Shown piece after piece: positions 19,800 to 27,424 of a stretch of 38,845 nucleotides of DNA; position 1 is the stretch's first letter; each line of letters opens with the position of its first letter. Source of the DNA: Acidobacteriota bacterium (GTDB taxonomy: Bacteria > Acidobacteriota > Terriglobia > Bryobacterales > Bryobacteraceae); NCBI GenBank assembly GCA_016201205.1, contig JACQDF010000127.1:1-38845 (forward strand), in the 5' to 3' direction. The notes beneath the pieces are model-generated. The model saw only the letters and a program-made list of their open reading frames with translations, was not told where the DNA came from and made no database searches. The translations under genes and the position numbers were made by a program.

Positions 19800-21248
19800 A
19801 TGGGCAAAGTCACCGGTTTCATGGAATATGGGCGTGAAACAATTCAGACACGCCCTGTCTTGGTCCGCATCCACGACTGGTTCGAGGTGTACGCCGCTCT
19901 GCCGGAAGAGAAGGTCCGCAATCAAGGCGCGCGCTGCATGGATTGCGGAGTGCCGTTTTGCCACACTGGCTGCCCGGTGAGCAACATCATCCCCGACTGG
20001 AATGATCTGGTGTACCGAAACCGCTGGAAAGAGGCGATCCGCGTTCTGCACTCGACCAACAACTTCCCGGAGTTCACCGGCCGCATCTGTCCGGCGCCGT
20101 GCGAGGCCGCTTGTGTGCTGGGGATCAATGAACCGCCGGTTTCGATCAAGCTGATCGAGCGCGCGATTATTGACCAGGCCTGGCAGCAGGGGTGGATTCA
20201 GCCCGAACCACCCGACCGGCGCACGGGCAAGCGGGTCGCCGTCATCGGTTCCGGCCCCGCGGGACTGGCGGCTGCGCAGCAGCTCAACCGGGCCGGCCAC
20301 AAAGTCGCGGTTTACGAGAAGGCGGACCGCATCGGCGGCCTGCTCCGTTATGGCATCCCCGACTTCAAGATGGAGAAGCACCACATCGACCGGCGTGTCG
20401 ATCAAATGACGGCGGAAGGCGTTGAGTTCGTAACCAAGGCGCATGTCGGCGCTGCTCTTCCGATCGAAGACCTGCAAAAGGAATTCGATGCCATCCTGCT
20501 GTCCACTGGCGCGGAGGCTTCCCGGGATTTGAACGTGGGGGGACGTGAATTGAAGGGCATCCACTTTGCCATGGATTTTCTTCCGCAGCAGAATAAGCGC
20601 GTCGCGGGGGATGCGGGCATCGTCGCCGACCCAACGCGGCTGGCGGAGCCGATTCTGGCGACTGGCAAGCGCGTCATCATCCTCGGGGGCGGCGACACCG
20701 GCGCGGACTGCCTGGGCACCACGCACCGCCAGAAGCCGCTCTCGGTGCATCAGCTCGAGATCATGCCGAAGCCGCCGGACGAGCGCGCCGGCTCGACTCC
20801 TTGGCCATTGTGGCCGCTGAAGCTGCGCAGCGAAACTTCACACGAGGAAGGCGGCATCCGCGATTGGAGCATCTCGACCACGCATTTCAGCGGCGATGAG
20901 CAGGGCAACGTGAACAAGCTTCACGCCATCCGCTGCGGTCCGCCGCCCAGCTTCGAGCCGGTCGCGGGCACCGAGTTCACGCTCGACGCCGACCTGGTGC
21001 TGCTGGCCCTGGGGTTCACCGGCCCGTGCCGCAACGGTCTCATCGAATCGCTCGAGAAACAGGGGCTGAAGCTCGACGCTCGCGGCAACGTCGCCACCGG
21101 CGAGGACTACATGTCCACTGTGCCGGGCGTGTTCGCCGCCGGCGACGCCCGCCGTGGCCAGTCGCTGGTGGTGTGGGCGATCGCGGAAGGCCGCAAGGCC
21201 GCCCGGGGTGTCGACAAGTGGCTGATGGGCGAGACGAAGCTGCCGTGA
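19800..21248 (+). CDS. gltD: Glutamate synthase small subunit
   Basis: 482 residues, the usual length. GltD takes electrons from NADPH through FAD and passes them by 4Fe-4S clusters to GltB. The N-terminal cluster ligands are in [18 protein letters not shown] and [14 protein letters not shown]. The FAD-binding motif is [20 protein letters not shown] near residue 150, and the NADPH-binding motif [13 protein letters not shown] near 290. The C-terminal [20 protein letters not shown] completes the FAD site. GGGGGC upstream of ATG 19800 and the 12-base spacing indicate coupling with gltB. Confidence 0.97.
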   Translation: MGKVTGFMEYGRETIQTRPVLVRIHDWFEVYAALPEEKVRNQGARCMDCGVPFCHTGCPVSNIIPDWNDLVYRNRWKEAIRVLHSTNNFPEFTGRICPAPCEAACVLGINEPPVSIKLIERAIIDQAWQQGWIQPEPPDRRTGKRVAVIGSGPAGLAAAQQLNRAGHKVAVYEKADRIGGLLRYGIPDFKMEKHHIDRRVDQMTAEGVEFVTKAHVGAALPIEDLQKEFDAILLSTGAEASRDLNVGGRELKGIHFAMDFLPQQNKRVAGDAGIVADPTRLAEPILATGKRVIILGGGDTGADCLGTTHRQKPLSVHQLEIMPKPPDERAGSTPWPLWPLKLRSETSHEEGGIRDWSISTTHFSGDEQGNVNKLHAIRCGPPPSFEPVAGTEFTLDADLVLLALGFTGPCRNGLIESLEKQGLKLDARGNVATGEDYMSTVPGVFAAGDARRGQSLVVWAIAEGRKAARGVDKWLMGETKLP

Positions 21249-21250
21249 GG

Positions 21251-21277
21251 GGCGTGAGTGGCGTGAGTGGCGTGAGT
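21251..21277. repeat. Three tandem 9-base repeats (GGCGTGAGT)
   Basis: GGCGTGAGT occurs three times without gaps just after the gltD stop. A fourth partial unit precedes it in the gltD stop region. It is a simple tandem repeat with no known role. Confidence 0.8.
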
Positions 21278-21287
21278 GGAATGGTAC

Positions 21288-21316
21288 TTGACTCGCGCAA
21301 ACAAGTTCTCTACAAT
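21288..21316 (+). promoter_or_regulatory. Strong sigma70-like promoter without a proper gene
   Basis: TTGACT (21288-21293), exactly 17 bases, then TACAAT (21311-21316): a near-consensus promoter in a GC-rich background. Downstream there is only ATG 21327 with an eight-codon frame (MPEKIVLV, stop at 21353), after which transcription would run antisense into the DUF4760-like gene. Confidence 0.5.
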
Positions 21317-21349
21317 GAAGGTGGTTATGCCTGAGAAGATTGTGCTCGT

Positions 21350-21937
21350 CTAGGTGATCCTCTTCCATTTCTTGAGAAGATTTTGCAGCTCGATGTACAT
21401 CGAGTCTCCCGCTTCTTCCTGGCTTCTCCTTTCTTTTTCCACCCAATCTTTGAAGTTTCTCCAAAGCCCCACCAAGACTTCTTCCATATAGTCTTTGATC
21501 AGGCCCTCGTCCGCGCGGTCTTCCCTCACGGCCAGCGCCGCTTCCTCGGCGAAATCCAGCAAAGCGACAATTTTTCGCCGCGTGTCCATGTCGGTGGGGA
21601 GTACGAGCTTCCCGCCCTTCTTTTCGCAGGCGTAGTCGACCGCATTCATGCTTCCCGACTTCACTTTGGCGAAGATGTCTTTCGAATCCGCCAGATCCTT
21701 GGTCTGCCAGCGCGCGCAGAGGCTCTCCGCCCTCTCGGCCCGCTTCTGATCCAGCCCGCTCAAGTGGCTGTAGAGCACGAATGCGCCACCAACGATCGTT
21801 GCGCCAAAGACGATTGTCTTTTCCCAACTTGCCGCTACGTGGTGGTAAGCCATCAACAGAATTCCTTCAATAGGCACAAAGATGCCAAGAGAAATCCAAA
21901 TCGCTGGAATTGCGGGGGGCTGATATTTTTTCGCCAT
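21350..21937 (-). CDS. Small membrane protein, DUF4760-like
   Basis: 195 residues. Two transmembrane helices lie at the N-terminus (AIWISLGIFVPIEGILLMAY and KTIVFGATIVGGAFVLYSHL). A mostly helical, charged cytoplasmic part follows, with KIVALLDFAEEAALAVREDR and VGLWRNFKDWVEKERRSQEE, which resembles DUF4760 proteins. The function is unknown. Base composition is visibly lower in GC than the surroundings, and the gene stands alone between gltD (convergent) and the 22105 gene (divergent), so horizontal acquisition is plausible. The stop overlaps an eight-codon frame on the other strand. Confidence 0.65.
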   Translation of the reverse strand: MAKKYQPPAIPAIWISLGIFVPIEGILLMAYHHVAASWEKTIVFGATIVGGAFVLYSHLSGLDQKRAERAESLCARWQTKDLADSKDIFAKVKSGSMNAVDYACEKKGGKLVLPTDMDTRRKIVALLDFAEEAALAVREDRADEGLIKDYMEEVLVGLWRNFKDWVEKERRSQEEAGDSMYIELQNLLKKWKRIT

Positions 21938-22104
21938 CGGATTTCAAAACCTCCAGCAAAGAATAACGAACATGCCTGGCGTCTGCAACAAACTCGAGCC
22001 GCGAGCATGCCGATCCACTGCCGGGGCGCGTTCAAGCATGTCCCTGCTCGCATCGCCGAGGCCCGGGCACAAGGATTCGAGAGGATCGTATACTGGTCAT
22101 CTCG

Positions 22105-23346
22105 ATGAGGATCCGATCCGTTCGCGCGCACCTGCTCTCGTATCCGCTCCGGGATCCCCCGAAGCTGGCCTACTACGGCGGCGAGCGTATGATTCTGAAG
22201 CGGGACGCGATGCTGGTGCGAATCGAATCCGACAGCGGCGTCGTGGGCTACGGTCCGGGAGCGGCGAGTGAGCAATGGAAATCGCGCATCGAAGGGGAAA
22301 TCGCCCCATTCCTGGCCGGCCGTGTGGCGGCGGATGCGGATGCGCTGCGGATTCAGTTCTTCCAGCACGCCGGCCAGGATGCCGAGATGCAGAAGATCTA
22401 CTGCGCAGTCGAGGTGGCGCTCTATGACTTGATCGGCAAGCTGAAAGGCGTCCCTGTCTCGGAGCTGCTGGGCGGGCGGGTCCGCGACCGCATCCGCCTC
22501 TATGGCAGCGCAGGCATGTATATGCCGCCGGAAGGCTACGCCGCCGAGGCCGCGCTGGCAAATGAGTTGGGCTTCAAGGCTTACAAGATGCGGCCGGGGA
22601 TCGGGCTGGAAGGCGACCTGGAAGCGGTTCGGCGGATGCGGGACGCCACCGGCGGCGGCTTCGAGCTGATGGTGGACGCGCACACCTGGTGGCGCATGGG
22701 GGACCGCAGCTACACCCCGGAGACCGTCGAGCGGCTCGCACAACAAATGAGCGAGTACGACATCACCTGGCTGGAAGAGCCGCTTCCACCGGATGACCAT
22801 GAAGCCTACCGGCGGCTGCGCGAAAAGGAAATCGTACCGCTGGCCAGCGGCGAGCATGAGTCCGGCGAGGAGGGTTTCCTCGATCTGCTGAACGGCCCTT
22901 GTGTCGATTACGTGCAGATGGACGTCGTCTGCCAGGGCGGCTATAGCCTGGGCCGGCGCCTGTTCAGCGAGCTGGGCCGCGCGGGGATGCGTTTTGCATT
23001 CCACTCCTGGGGCACTGCCCTCGAAGTGATGGCGGCGGCGCAGCTAGGCGTCTGCTGGCCGGAAGCTGTGGTCGAGTGGCTCGAGTATCCCTGCTACTCG
23101 GCGCCCGAGCACAAGTTCATGTACGCGTTTCCGCTGGCGGCGGAGATCGTGAAAGAGCCGCTCGAGATTGTGAACGGGGATCTGGTGGTGCCCGCAAAAC
23201 CGGGTCTCGGAGTCGAGGTGGATGAATCCGTCCTCGAGCGGTACCCCTGGATCCCGGGGCCCTGGTCGTTCTTCAAGCTCTTCTCCCCGCCGGAGACCTT
23301 CGCCGTGATCAGCGATCATAGCGTAAAGTGGACGGAGAAGGGCTGA
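22105..23346 (+). CDS. Enolase-superfamily enzyme (mandelate racemase/muconate lactonizing type)
   Basis: 413 residues without a signal peptide, so cytoplasmic. The N-terminal capping domain ends in VSELLGG. The barrel shows AYKMRPG (candidate catalytic Lys), LMVDAHTWW (Asp), TWLEEPLPPDD (Glu), PLASGEHESG (Glu) and FAFHSWGTAL (His), matching acid-sugar dehydratase-like members. The substrate is unknown. TATACT at 22089-22094 may be its -10. The stop TGA shares its last base with the ATG of the deacetylase gene (TGATG), so the two are coupled. It is the first gene of the deacetylase-ACP-ketosynthase operon. Confidence 0.83.
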   Translation: MRIRSVRAHLLSYPLRDPPKLAYYGGERMILKRDAMLVRIESDSGVVGYGPGAASEQWKSRIEGEIAPFLAGRVAADADALRIQFFQHAGQDAEMQKIYCAVEVALYDLIGKLKGVPVSELLGGRVRDRIRLYGSAGMYMPPEGYAAEAALANELGFKAYKMRPGIGLEGDLEAVRRMRDATGGGFELMVDAHTWWRMGDRSYTPETVERLAQQMSEYDITWLEEPLPPDDHEAYRRLREKEIVPLASGEHESGEEGFLDLLNGPCVDYVQMDVVCQGGYSLGRRLFSELGRAGMRFAFHSWGTALEVMAAAQLGVCWPEAVVEWLEYPCYSAPEHKFMYAFPLAAEIVKEPLEIVNGDLVVPAKPGLGVEVDESVLERYPWIPGPWSFFKLFSPPETFAVISDHSVKWTEKG

Positions 23347-24065
23347 TGCTGATTCCCGAAATCGCGTACGCGGGCGCGGCGGTGGCCGCGGGCGCCATGA
23401 CATGGGCTGTGCGCGGGCGCAGCGCGTGTGTGTTCGGCGCCTCGGTTCATCGGGGGCCGCGCGATCATAAGGCGATTGCGCTCACGTTCGATGACGGACC
23501 CAGCGAATCGACGCCTCAGTTGCTCGATGTGCTCGACGGCGAAGGGGCCAGGTGCACGTTTTTTCAGGTTGGCCGGAATGTCGAGCGCCTGCCTGAAATC
23601 GCGAAGAGCGTATTGGCCCGTGGACATGAGATCGGCAACCACACGTATTCGCATGCCCCTCTTTATCTGCGCCCTGCCCAATTCATCGCCGATGAAATCT
23701 TCCTGGCGCAGGACGTGATGTACAAGGTGACGGGGCTCGCGCCGTCGCTGTTCCGCGCTCCCTATGGCGCCCGCTGGTTTGGTTTGCGGCGCGTGCAGGA
23801 GCACTTCGGATTGCTCGGCGTCATGTGGACGGTGATTGCGCGGGACTGGAAACTGGATGCTCAGGGAATCCATCAGCGCATCAAGCGCGGCGTGGAGAAC
23901 GGCGCCATCATCTGCCTCCACGATGGCCGAGAGGTGCAGCCGAATCCGGAGATCCGGGCGACGATCGAAGCAGTGAAGCGACTCGTGCCGGAGCTCCGCG
24001 AGCGCGGATTCGAGCTTGTCACGGTGAGCGACCTTTTATGCCCGAAAGCATCCTCGAACGCGTGA
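23346..24065 (+). CDS. NodB-type polysaccharide deacetylase
   Basis: 239 residues. An N-terminal hydrophobic helix (EIAYAGAAVAAGAMTWAV) anchors or exports the protein. The NodB homology domain has all expected motifs: AIALTFDDGPSESTPQLLDV (metal Asp and catalytic Asp), GHEIGNHTYSHAPL (HxxxH), LFRAPYGARWFG and IICLHDGREVQ (catalytic His). Such enzymes remove N-acetyl groups from chitooligosaccharides, peptidoglycan or other glycans. The start ATG 23346 overlaps the upstream stop; it overlaps the ACP gene by 28 bases. Context (ACP, ketosynthase) points to a lipo-saccharide or modified glycan rather than housekeeping peptidoglycan deacetylation. Confidence 0.87.
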   Translation: MLIPEIAYAGAAVAAGAMTWAVRGRSACVFGASVHRGPRDHKAIALTFDDGPSESTPQLLDVLDGEGARCTFFQVGRNVERLPEIAKSVLARGHEIGNHTYSHAPLYLRPAQFIADEIFLAQDVMYKVTGLAPSLFRAPYGARWFGLRRVQEHFGLLGVMWTVIARDWKLDAQGIHQRIKRGVENGAIICLHDGREVQPNPEIRATIEAVKRLVPELRERGFELVTVSDLLCPKASSNA

Positions 24066-24295
24066 TTCGCGTCATCGCCTCCGCGCAGCACATGCCGCCG
24101 GAGGAGATCCACCCCGGGAGCACGTTCGAGGAGCTGGGCATCGATTCGCTCGACGGGATCAATATCGTGTTCGCGCTCGAAAATGAATTCGACGTGAACA
24201 TCCCGGATGAGGCGGCTAAGTCGATTCGCGGCGTCGGCGATATTGTCCAAGGCATCGACAAGCTGCTGGCTGAAAAGCAGGGGCCGTCCGGATGA
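24038..24295 (+). CDS. Acyl carrier protein
   Basis: 85 residues starting at ATG 24038 (MPESILERVIRVIASAQHMP). The phosphopantetheine attachment site is FEELGIDSLDG (Ser near residue 37), followed by ALENEFDVNIPDEAAKSIRG, the acidic helix II-III pattern of ACPs. It is a dedicated rather than the fatty-acid-synthesis ACP, judged by its location: it overlaps the deacetylase gene by 28 bases and the ketosynthase start by 4 bases (ATGA). It probably carries the acyl chain made by the neighbouring ketosynthase, as NodF does for NodE. Confidence 0.9.
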   Translation: MPESILERVIRVIASAQHMPPEEIHPGSTFEELGIDSLDGINIVFALENEFDVNIPDEAAKSIRGVGDIVQGIDKLLAEKQGPSG

Positions 24296-25506
24296 GCCCG
24301 CGGCGCGTGGCCGTCACGGGAATCGGCGTGTTCTGCGCCTCCGGCAAGAACCGGCGCCGGTTCTGGGAAGCTCTGACAAGCGGCCGCAGCGCGATCGGCC
24401 CTATCGAAGGATTCGGCGAGCTGCGGTTTCCCAACGGCGCGCAAATCCGCGATTACTGTCCGCTGGATCAGTTCAGCGAAAAGGAGGCGGACTTTCTCGA
24501 CCCCTTTGCGCAATACGCGCTGATCGCGGCGCGAGAGGCCGTTGCGGCGGCGGGCATCCAATGGACCGCGCAGTTGCGCCGGCAAACGGGTGTGATCACC
24601 GGCTCTTGCGTGGGCGGCAAGCTGACCGAGGACCGGGCGTTCCGCGAATTGTATGAAGAGAAGAAGACGCGGTTCCATCCCATGATCATTCCGCGAACGA
24701 TGGCCAATGCCGGAGCGAGCGCGATCACTATGGAGTTCGGGCTGACGGGAGCGTCGTTCACGATCTCGACGGCGTGCTCGTCCGCAAACCACTCGCTGGC
24801 GCAGGCATTCTGGCTGGTGCGGCAAGGATCCCTCGAGATGGCCATTGCCGGCGGCAGCGAAGCGCCTTTCACCACCGCGCATCTGAAGGCGTGGGAAGCG
24901 CTGCGCGTGATGTCGCCTGATACATGCCGGCCGTTTTCCAAAGACCGCCGGGGCATGATTCTGGGCGAAGGAGCGGCCATGCTGGTGCTGGAGCCGCTGG
25001 CGGCGGCCAAAGCCCGTGGCGCGACAGTGTACGCGGAGTTGGCAGGCGCGGGCATGAATGCGGATGCGCATCACATCACCCAGCCGTCCGTCGAGGGAGC
25101 GGCCCGCGCGATGGAACTGGCGCTTGCCGACGGCGGTGTTCCCGCGGATGCCGTCGGCTACATCAATGCACACGGTACCGGAACGCCCGCCAACGACCCT
25201 GTCGAGTCGAAAGCGATCCGGCGGTTGTTCGGCGCGCATGCGGACCGGATTGCGGTCAGCTCGACCAAGTCGATGCACGGGCACGGACTCGGGGCAGCGG
25301 GGGCGATCGAGGCCGCGGCCACCGTCTCGGCTCTCGACACGGGTGTGCTTCCTCCCACGGCGAATTACACAACGCCGGACCCGGAATGCGATCTGGACGT
25401 GATTCCGAACGAAGCCAGGCGTGCCGAGATTGAGTACGCTCTTTCGAATTCCTTCGCCTTTGGAGGCTTGAACGCGGTGCTCGCTTTTCGCCGCTACAAT
25501 CCTTGA
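24292..25506 (+). CDS. Beta-ketoacyl-ACP synthase, NodE/FabF-like
   Basis: 404 residues of the KAS II fold, condensing malonyl-ACP with acyl-ACP. The catalytic triad is visible: Cys in ISTACSSANHS, His in INAHGTGTPANDP and His in STKSMHGHGLGAAGA. Several stretches recall NodE in particular: LKAWEALRVMSPDTCRPFS, GMNADAHHIT, LPPTANYTTPDPECDLDV and ALSNSFAFGGLNAVLAF. Several of these also occur in other FabF-like enzymes. It is coupled to the ACP gene by ATGA overlap. It is probably a specialised chain-elongating enzyme making a particular acyl group for a saccharide or secondary metabolite. Confidence 0.9.
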   Translation: MSPRRVAVTGIGVFCASGKNRRRFWEALTSGRSAIGPIEGFGELRFPNGAQIRDYCPLDQFSEKEADFLDPFAQYALIAAREAVAAAGIQWTAQLRRQTGVITGSCVGGKLTEDRAFRELYEEKKTRFHPMIIPRTMANAGASAITMEFGLTGASFTISTACSSANHSLAQAFWLVRQGSLEMAIAGGSEAPFTTAHLKAWEALRVMSPDTCRPFSKDRRGMILGEGAAMLVLEPLAAAKARGATVYAELAGAGMNADAHHITQPSVEGAARAMELALADGGVPADAVGYINAHGTGTPANDPVESKAIRRLFGAHADRIAVSSTKSMHGHGLGAAGAIEAAATVSALDTGVLPPTANYTTPDPECDLDVIPNEARRAEIEYALSNSFAFGGLNAVLAFRRYNP

Positions 25507-25509
25507 AGC

Positions 25510-26450
25510 ATGACTCTGGCCCGCGCGCTGTGGCTCTTGCTCGCGTTCCTGGGCGCGGTGGCCTGGTGGATGATTGTCTGCCTGGGCATCTGGCATTTCG
25601 TGGTGGTGGCGGCCGGGCTGTACGAGGCAAGCACGGGCAGCCCATTGCCCGGGCTTGGCAGTGTTGCTGGGGGCTGGCGTGCTGGCTCTACGCTGTGCTG
25701 AACCGCTTTCTTACCCGCCGGGCGCGGTTGTACGCCGATTTCGCCAAGGCGGTGATTGAAAAGGCGGCGTCGATACTCGACTTGAACGAGCGGAAGCGGT
25801 TCCTGGAGCGGGAGCTGGCTACGTGGTTCGGCTTCAGACAGGTGCTCGTGTCGCAGGACGCGGAACTGACGCGGTTTGCCCAAGAGCAAGGCGGCGATGT
25901 GTTTCATGTAAGCCGCAGTCGCTCGAGACGTGCCGGCTGGTGGAAGAGAAGATTGGGCTGGAACGGCTGGCAAGCCTCGGCCAGGCTGCGGCAACGATCG
26001 CGCAACTGATGCGGGAAGATCCGGCCCTCGCCCGGAGTCATGGCGAGGATCTGGCGTTCATTGCCGGCGAGGCGGACCGTCTGGACGGCTCCGTGCGCCA
26101 GCTTCTCGGGTTCGCACGGCAGAAGCCGCCTCTGGACGAAGAGGTGGACTTGTCCGCGTTGCTGGAGTCGGCGGCGGCCGCGGTGACCCGGCAAACGGAG
26201 AAGGACGGCGTTGGCGTGTCGGCGCAGGCAGAGCCGGGCATCGTGGCTCTCGGTCGAGGATGACGGGCCGGGGATCCCACCCGAACTGCGGGACAGGGTA
26301 TTCGAGCCGTTTTTCACAACCAAGCCAAAGGGCGCCGGACTGGGACTGGCGATTGTGCGAAGGAACGCCAGGGCGATGGGCGGAGATGCATGGATTGAGG
26401 GCGGCGAGGGAGGCGGGACGCGAGTGGTGGTGGCCGTGGGAGCCCCATAG
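25510..26450 (+). pseudogene. Sensor histidine kinase, broken by frameshifts and internal deletions
   Basis: The gene starts three bases after the ketosynthase stop with two hydrophobic helices (TLARALWLLLAFLGAVAWWM, IWHFVVVAAGLYEAS). Around 25660 the frame shifts to one with WLYAVLNRFLTRRARLYADF and ELATWFGFRQVLVSQDAEL. Near 25910 it shifts again to LVEEKIGLERLASLGQAAAT. There the H-box is absent: ATIA joins QLMREDP, where HEIRNPL should stand, so the phospho-accepting His is gone. After EPGIVAL the N-box of the ATPase is deleted with a frame change, and the rest reads [20 protein letters not shown] then [17 protein letters not shown] (G boxes). It cannot encode a working kinase. Confidence 0.85.
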
Positions 26451-26474
26451 CAGGGATGGTGTAAGATCACGGTC

Positions 26475-27404
26475 ATGTTCCCTGCATATGCATTCCTGCT
26501 CTTGCTTGCGATGCCTGGCGCGGCCCAGAAGACGCTGTGGTTTCCAAAGCCCGTGCAGCCGGCGGCCTACCGGCCGCCCATGAAGCCGCTTACACGGCTG
26601 GGGGACCTGAAGGCGAAGCACTGGGGCAACACGAACTGGAGTGAGCTGGTGATTGACGACGGCAACACGAAAGCGTGGGTGATCTCCGCATCGCCCGGCT
26701 CAAGAGTGGCTCGCCATCTGTTTCCCGATTCGCCGGCCTGGTGGGTGGTGCAGGAAGGGCGCATCCGGTTCGAGGTTGAATATCCGGAGAATCAGTGGCA
26801 GGTGATCGAGGCGCGGAAGGGATCCTACGTGTTCGTCCCGGAGCGGCATCTGCATTCGCTCGAAGTAATCGGCGATGCGCCCGCGATTCGCCTCGAAGTG
26901 CAACTGGCGGCGGCGACGCCGGTGTGGGAGAAAAGGCCGGAAGGCGTGGACAACAGCGAGATCGAGTATGTTCCGGTTCGACTGTCCACTGGCGAAAACC
27001 GTGACGACATTCCGCGCGCCGGCGGCAAGCCGGACCGGATTCACGTGAATATCGAGGATCTCGAAGCGGCTCATCGCGGCCAAAGCGCATGGTCGGAGCC
27101 TTCGATGCGAAAGAACCGGGTACGCGGCAACTTCATCTACGGCCACGAAAAGGACAACCCGAAACGCGAGCCAGGGTACCGCGGCCATTTCCACGCGGAC
27201 TTTGCGGAATTCTGGATCGTGGTCCGGGGGCGGCTGCGGTGGATCATGGAGGGCATCGACAAGCCGCTCATCGCGGGCGAAGGCGACATCGTCTACGCGC
27301 CCCCGAATACATTTCACATCCCCGAGTTTCTGGGGCCCGGGCCGGCGTGCCGGCTGACCAGCAGCACGTATCCGGGAGCGAATCATATCTTCGATGCGCG
27401 CTGA
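26475..27404 (+). CDS. Exported bicupin protein
   Basis: 309 residues. The N-terminus MFPAYAFLLLLAMPGAAQKT is a signal peptide. Two cupin barrels follow. The first spans about residues 65-145: SPGSRVARHLFPDSPAWWVV with RIRFEVEYPENQ, and FVPERHLHSLEV. The second spans 210-305: YRGHFHADFAEFWIVVRGRL (His-x-His and Glu metal ligands), then GDIVYAPPNTFHIPEF. The second barrel has the full metal set; the first is weaker. The function is unknown; a periplasmic dioxygenase, isomerase or binding role is possible. It lies alone after the dead kinase, with a 24-base gap, and is followed by convergent MFS gene. Confidence 0.75.
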   Translation: MFPAYAFLLLLAMPGAAQKTLWFPKPVQPAAYRPPMKPLTRLGDLKAKHWGNTNWSELVIDDGNTKAWVISASPGSRVARHLFPDSPAWWVVQEGRIRFEVEYPENQWQVIEARKGSYVFVPERHLHSLEVIGDAPAIRLEVQLAAATPVWEKRPEGVDNSEIEYVPVRLSTGENRDDIPRAGGKPDRIHVNIEDLEAAHRGQSAWSEPSMRKNRVRGNFIYGHEKDNPKREPGYRGHFHADFAEFWIVVRGRLRWIMEGIDKPLIAGEGDIVYAPPNTFHIPEFLGPGPACRLTSSTYPGANHIFDAR

Positions 27405-27424
27405 CAGAAAGCAAGAGAGCGATG

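Noticed and set aside
22105-25506. A complete nodulation (nod) operon
   Set aside because: No NodA, NodC, NodI/J or nod-box-like gene or site is visible, so only a Nod-like gene combination is claimed.
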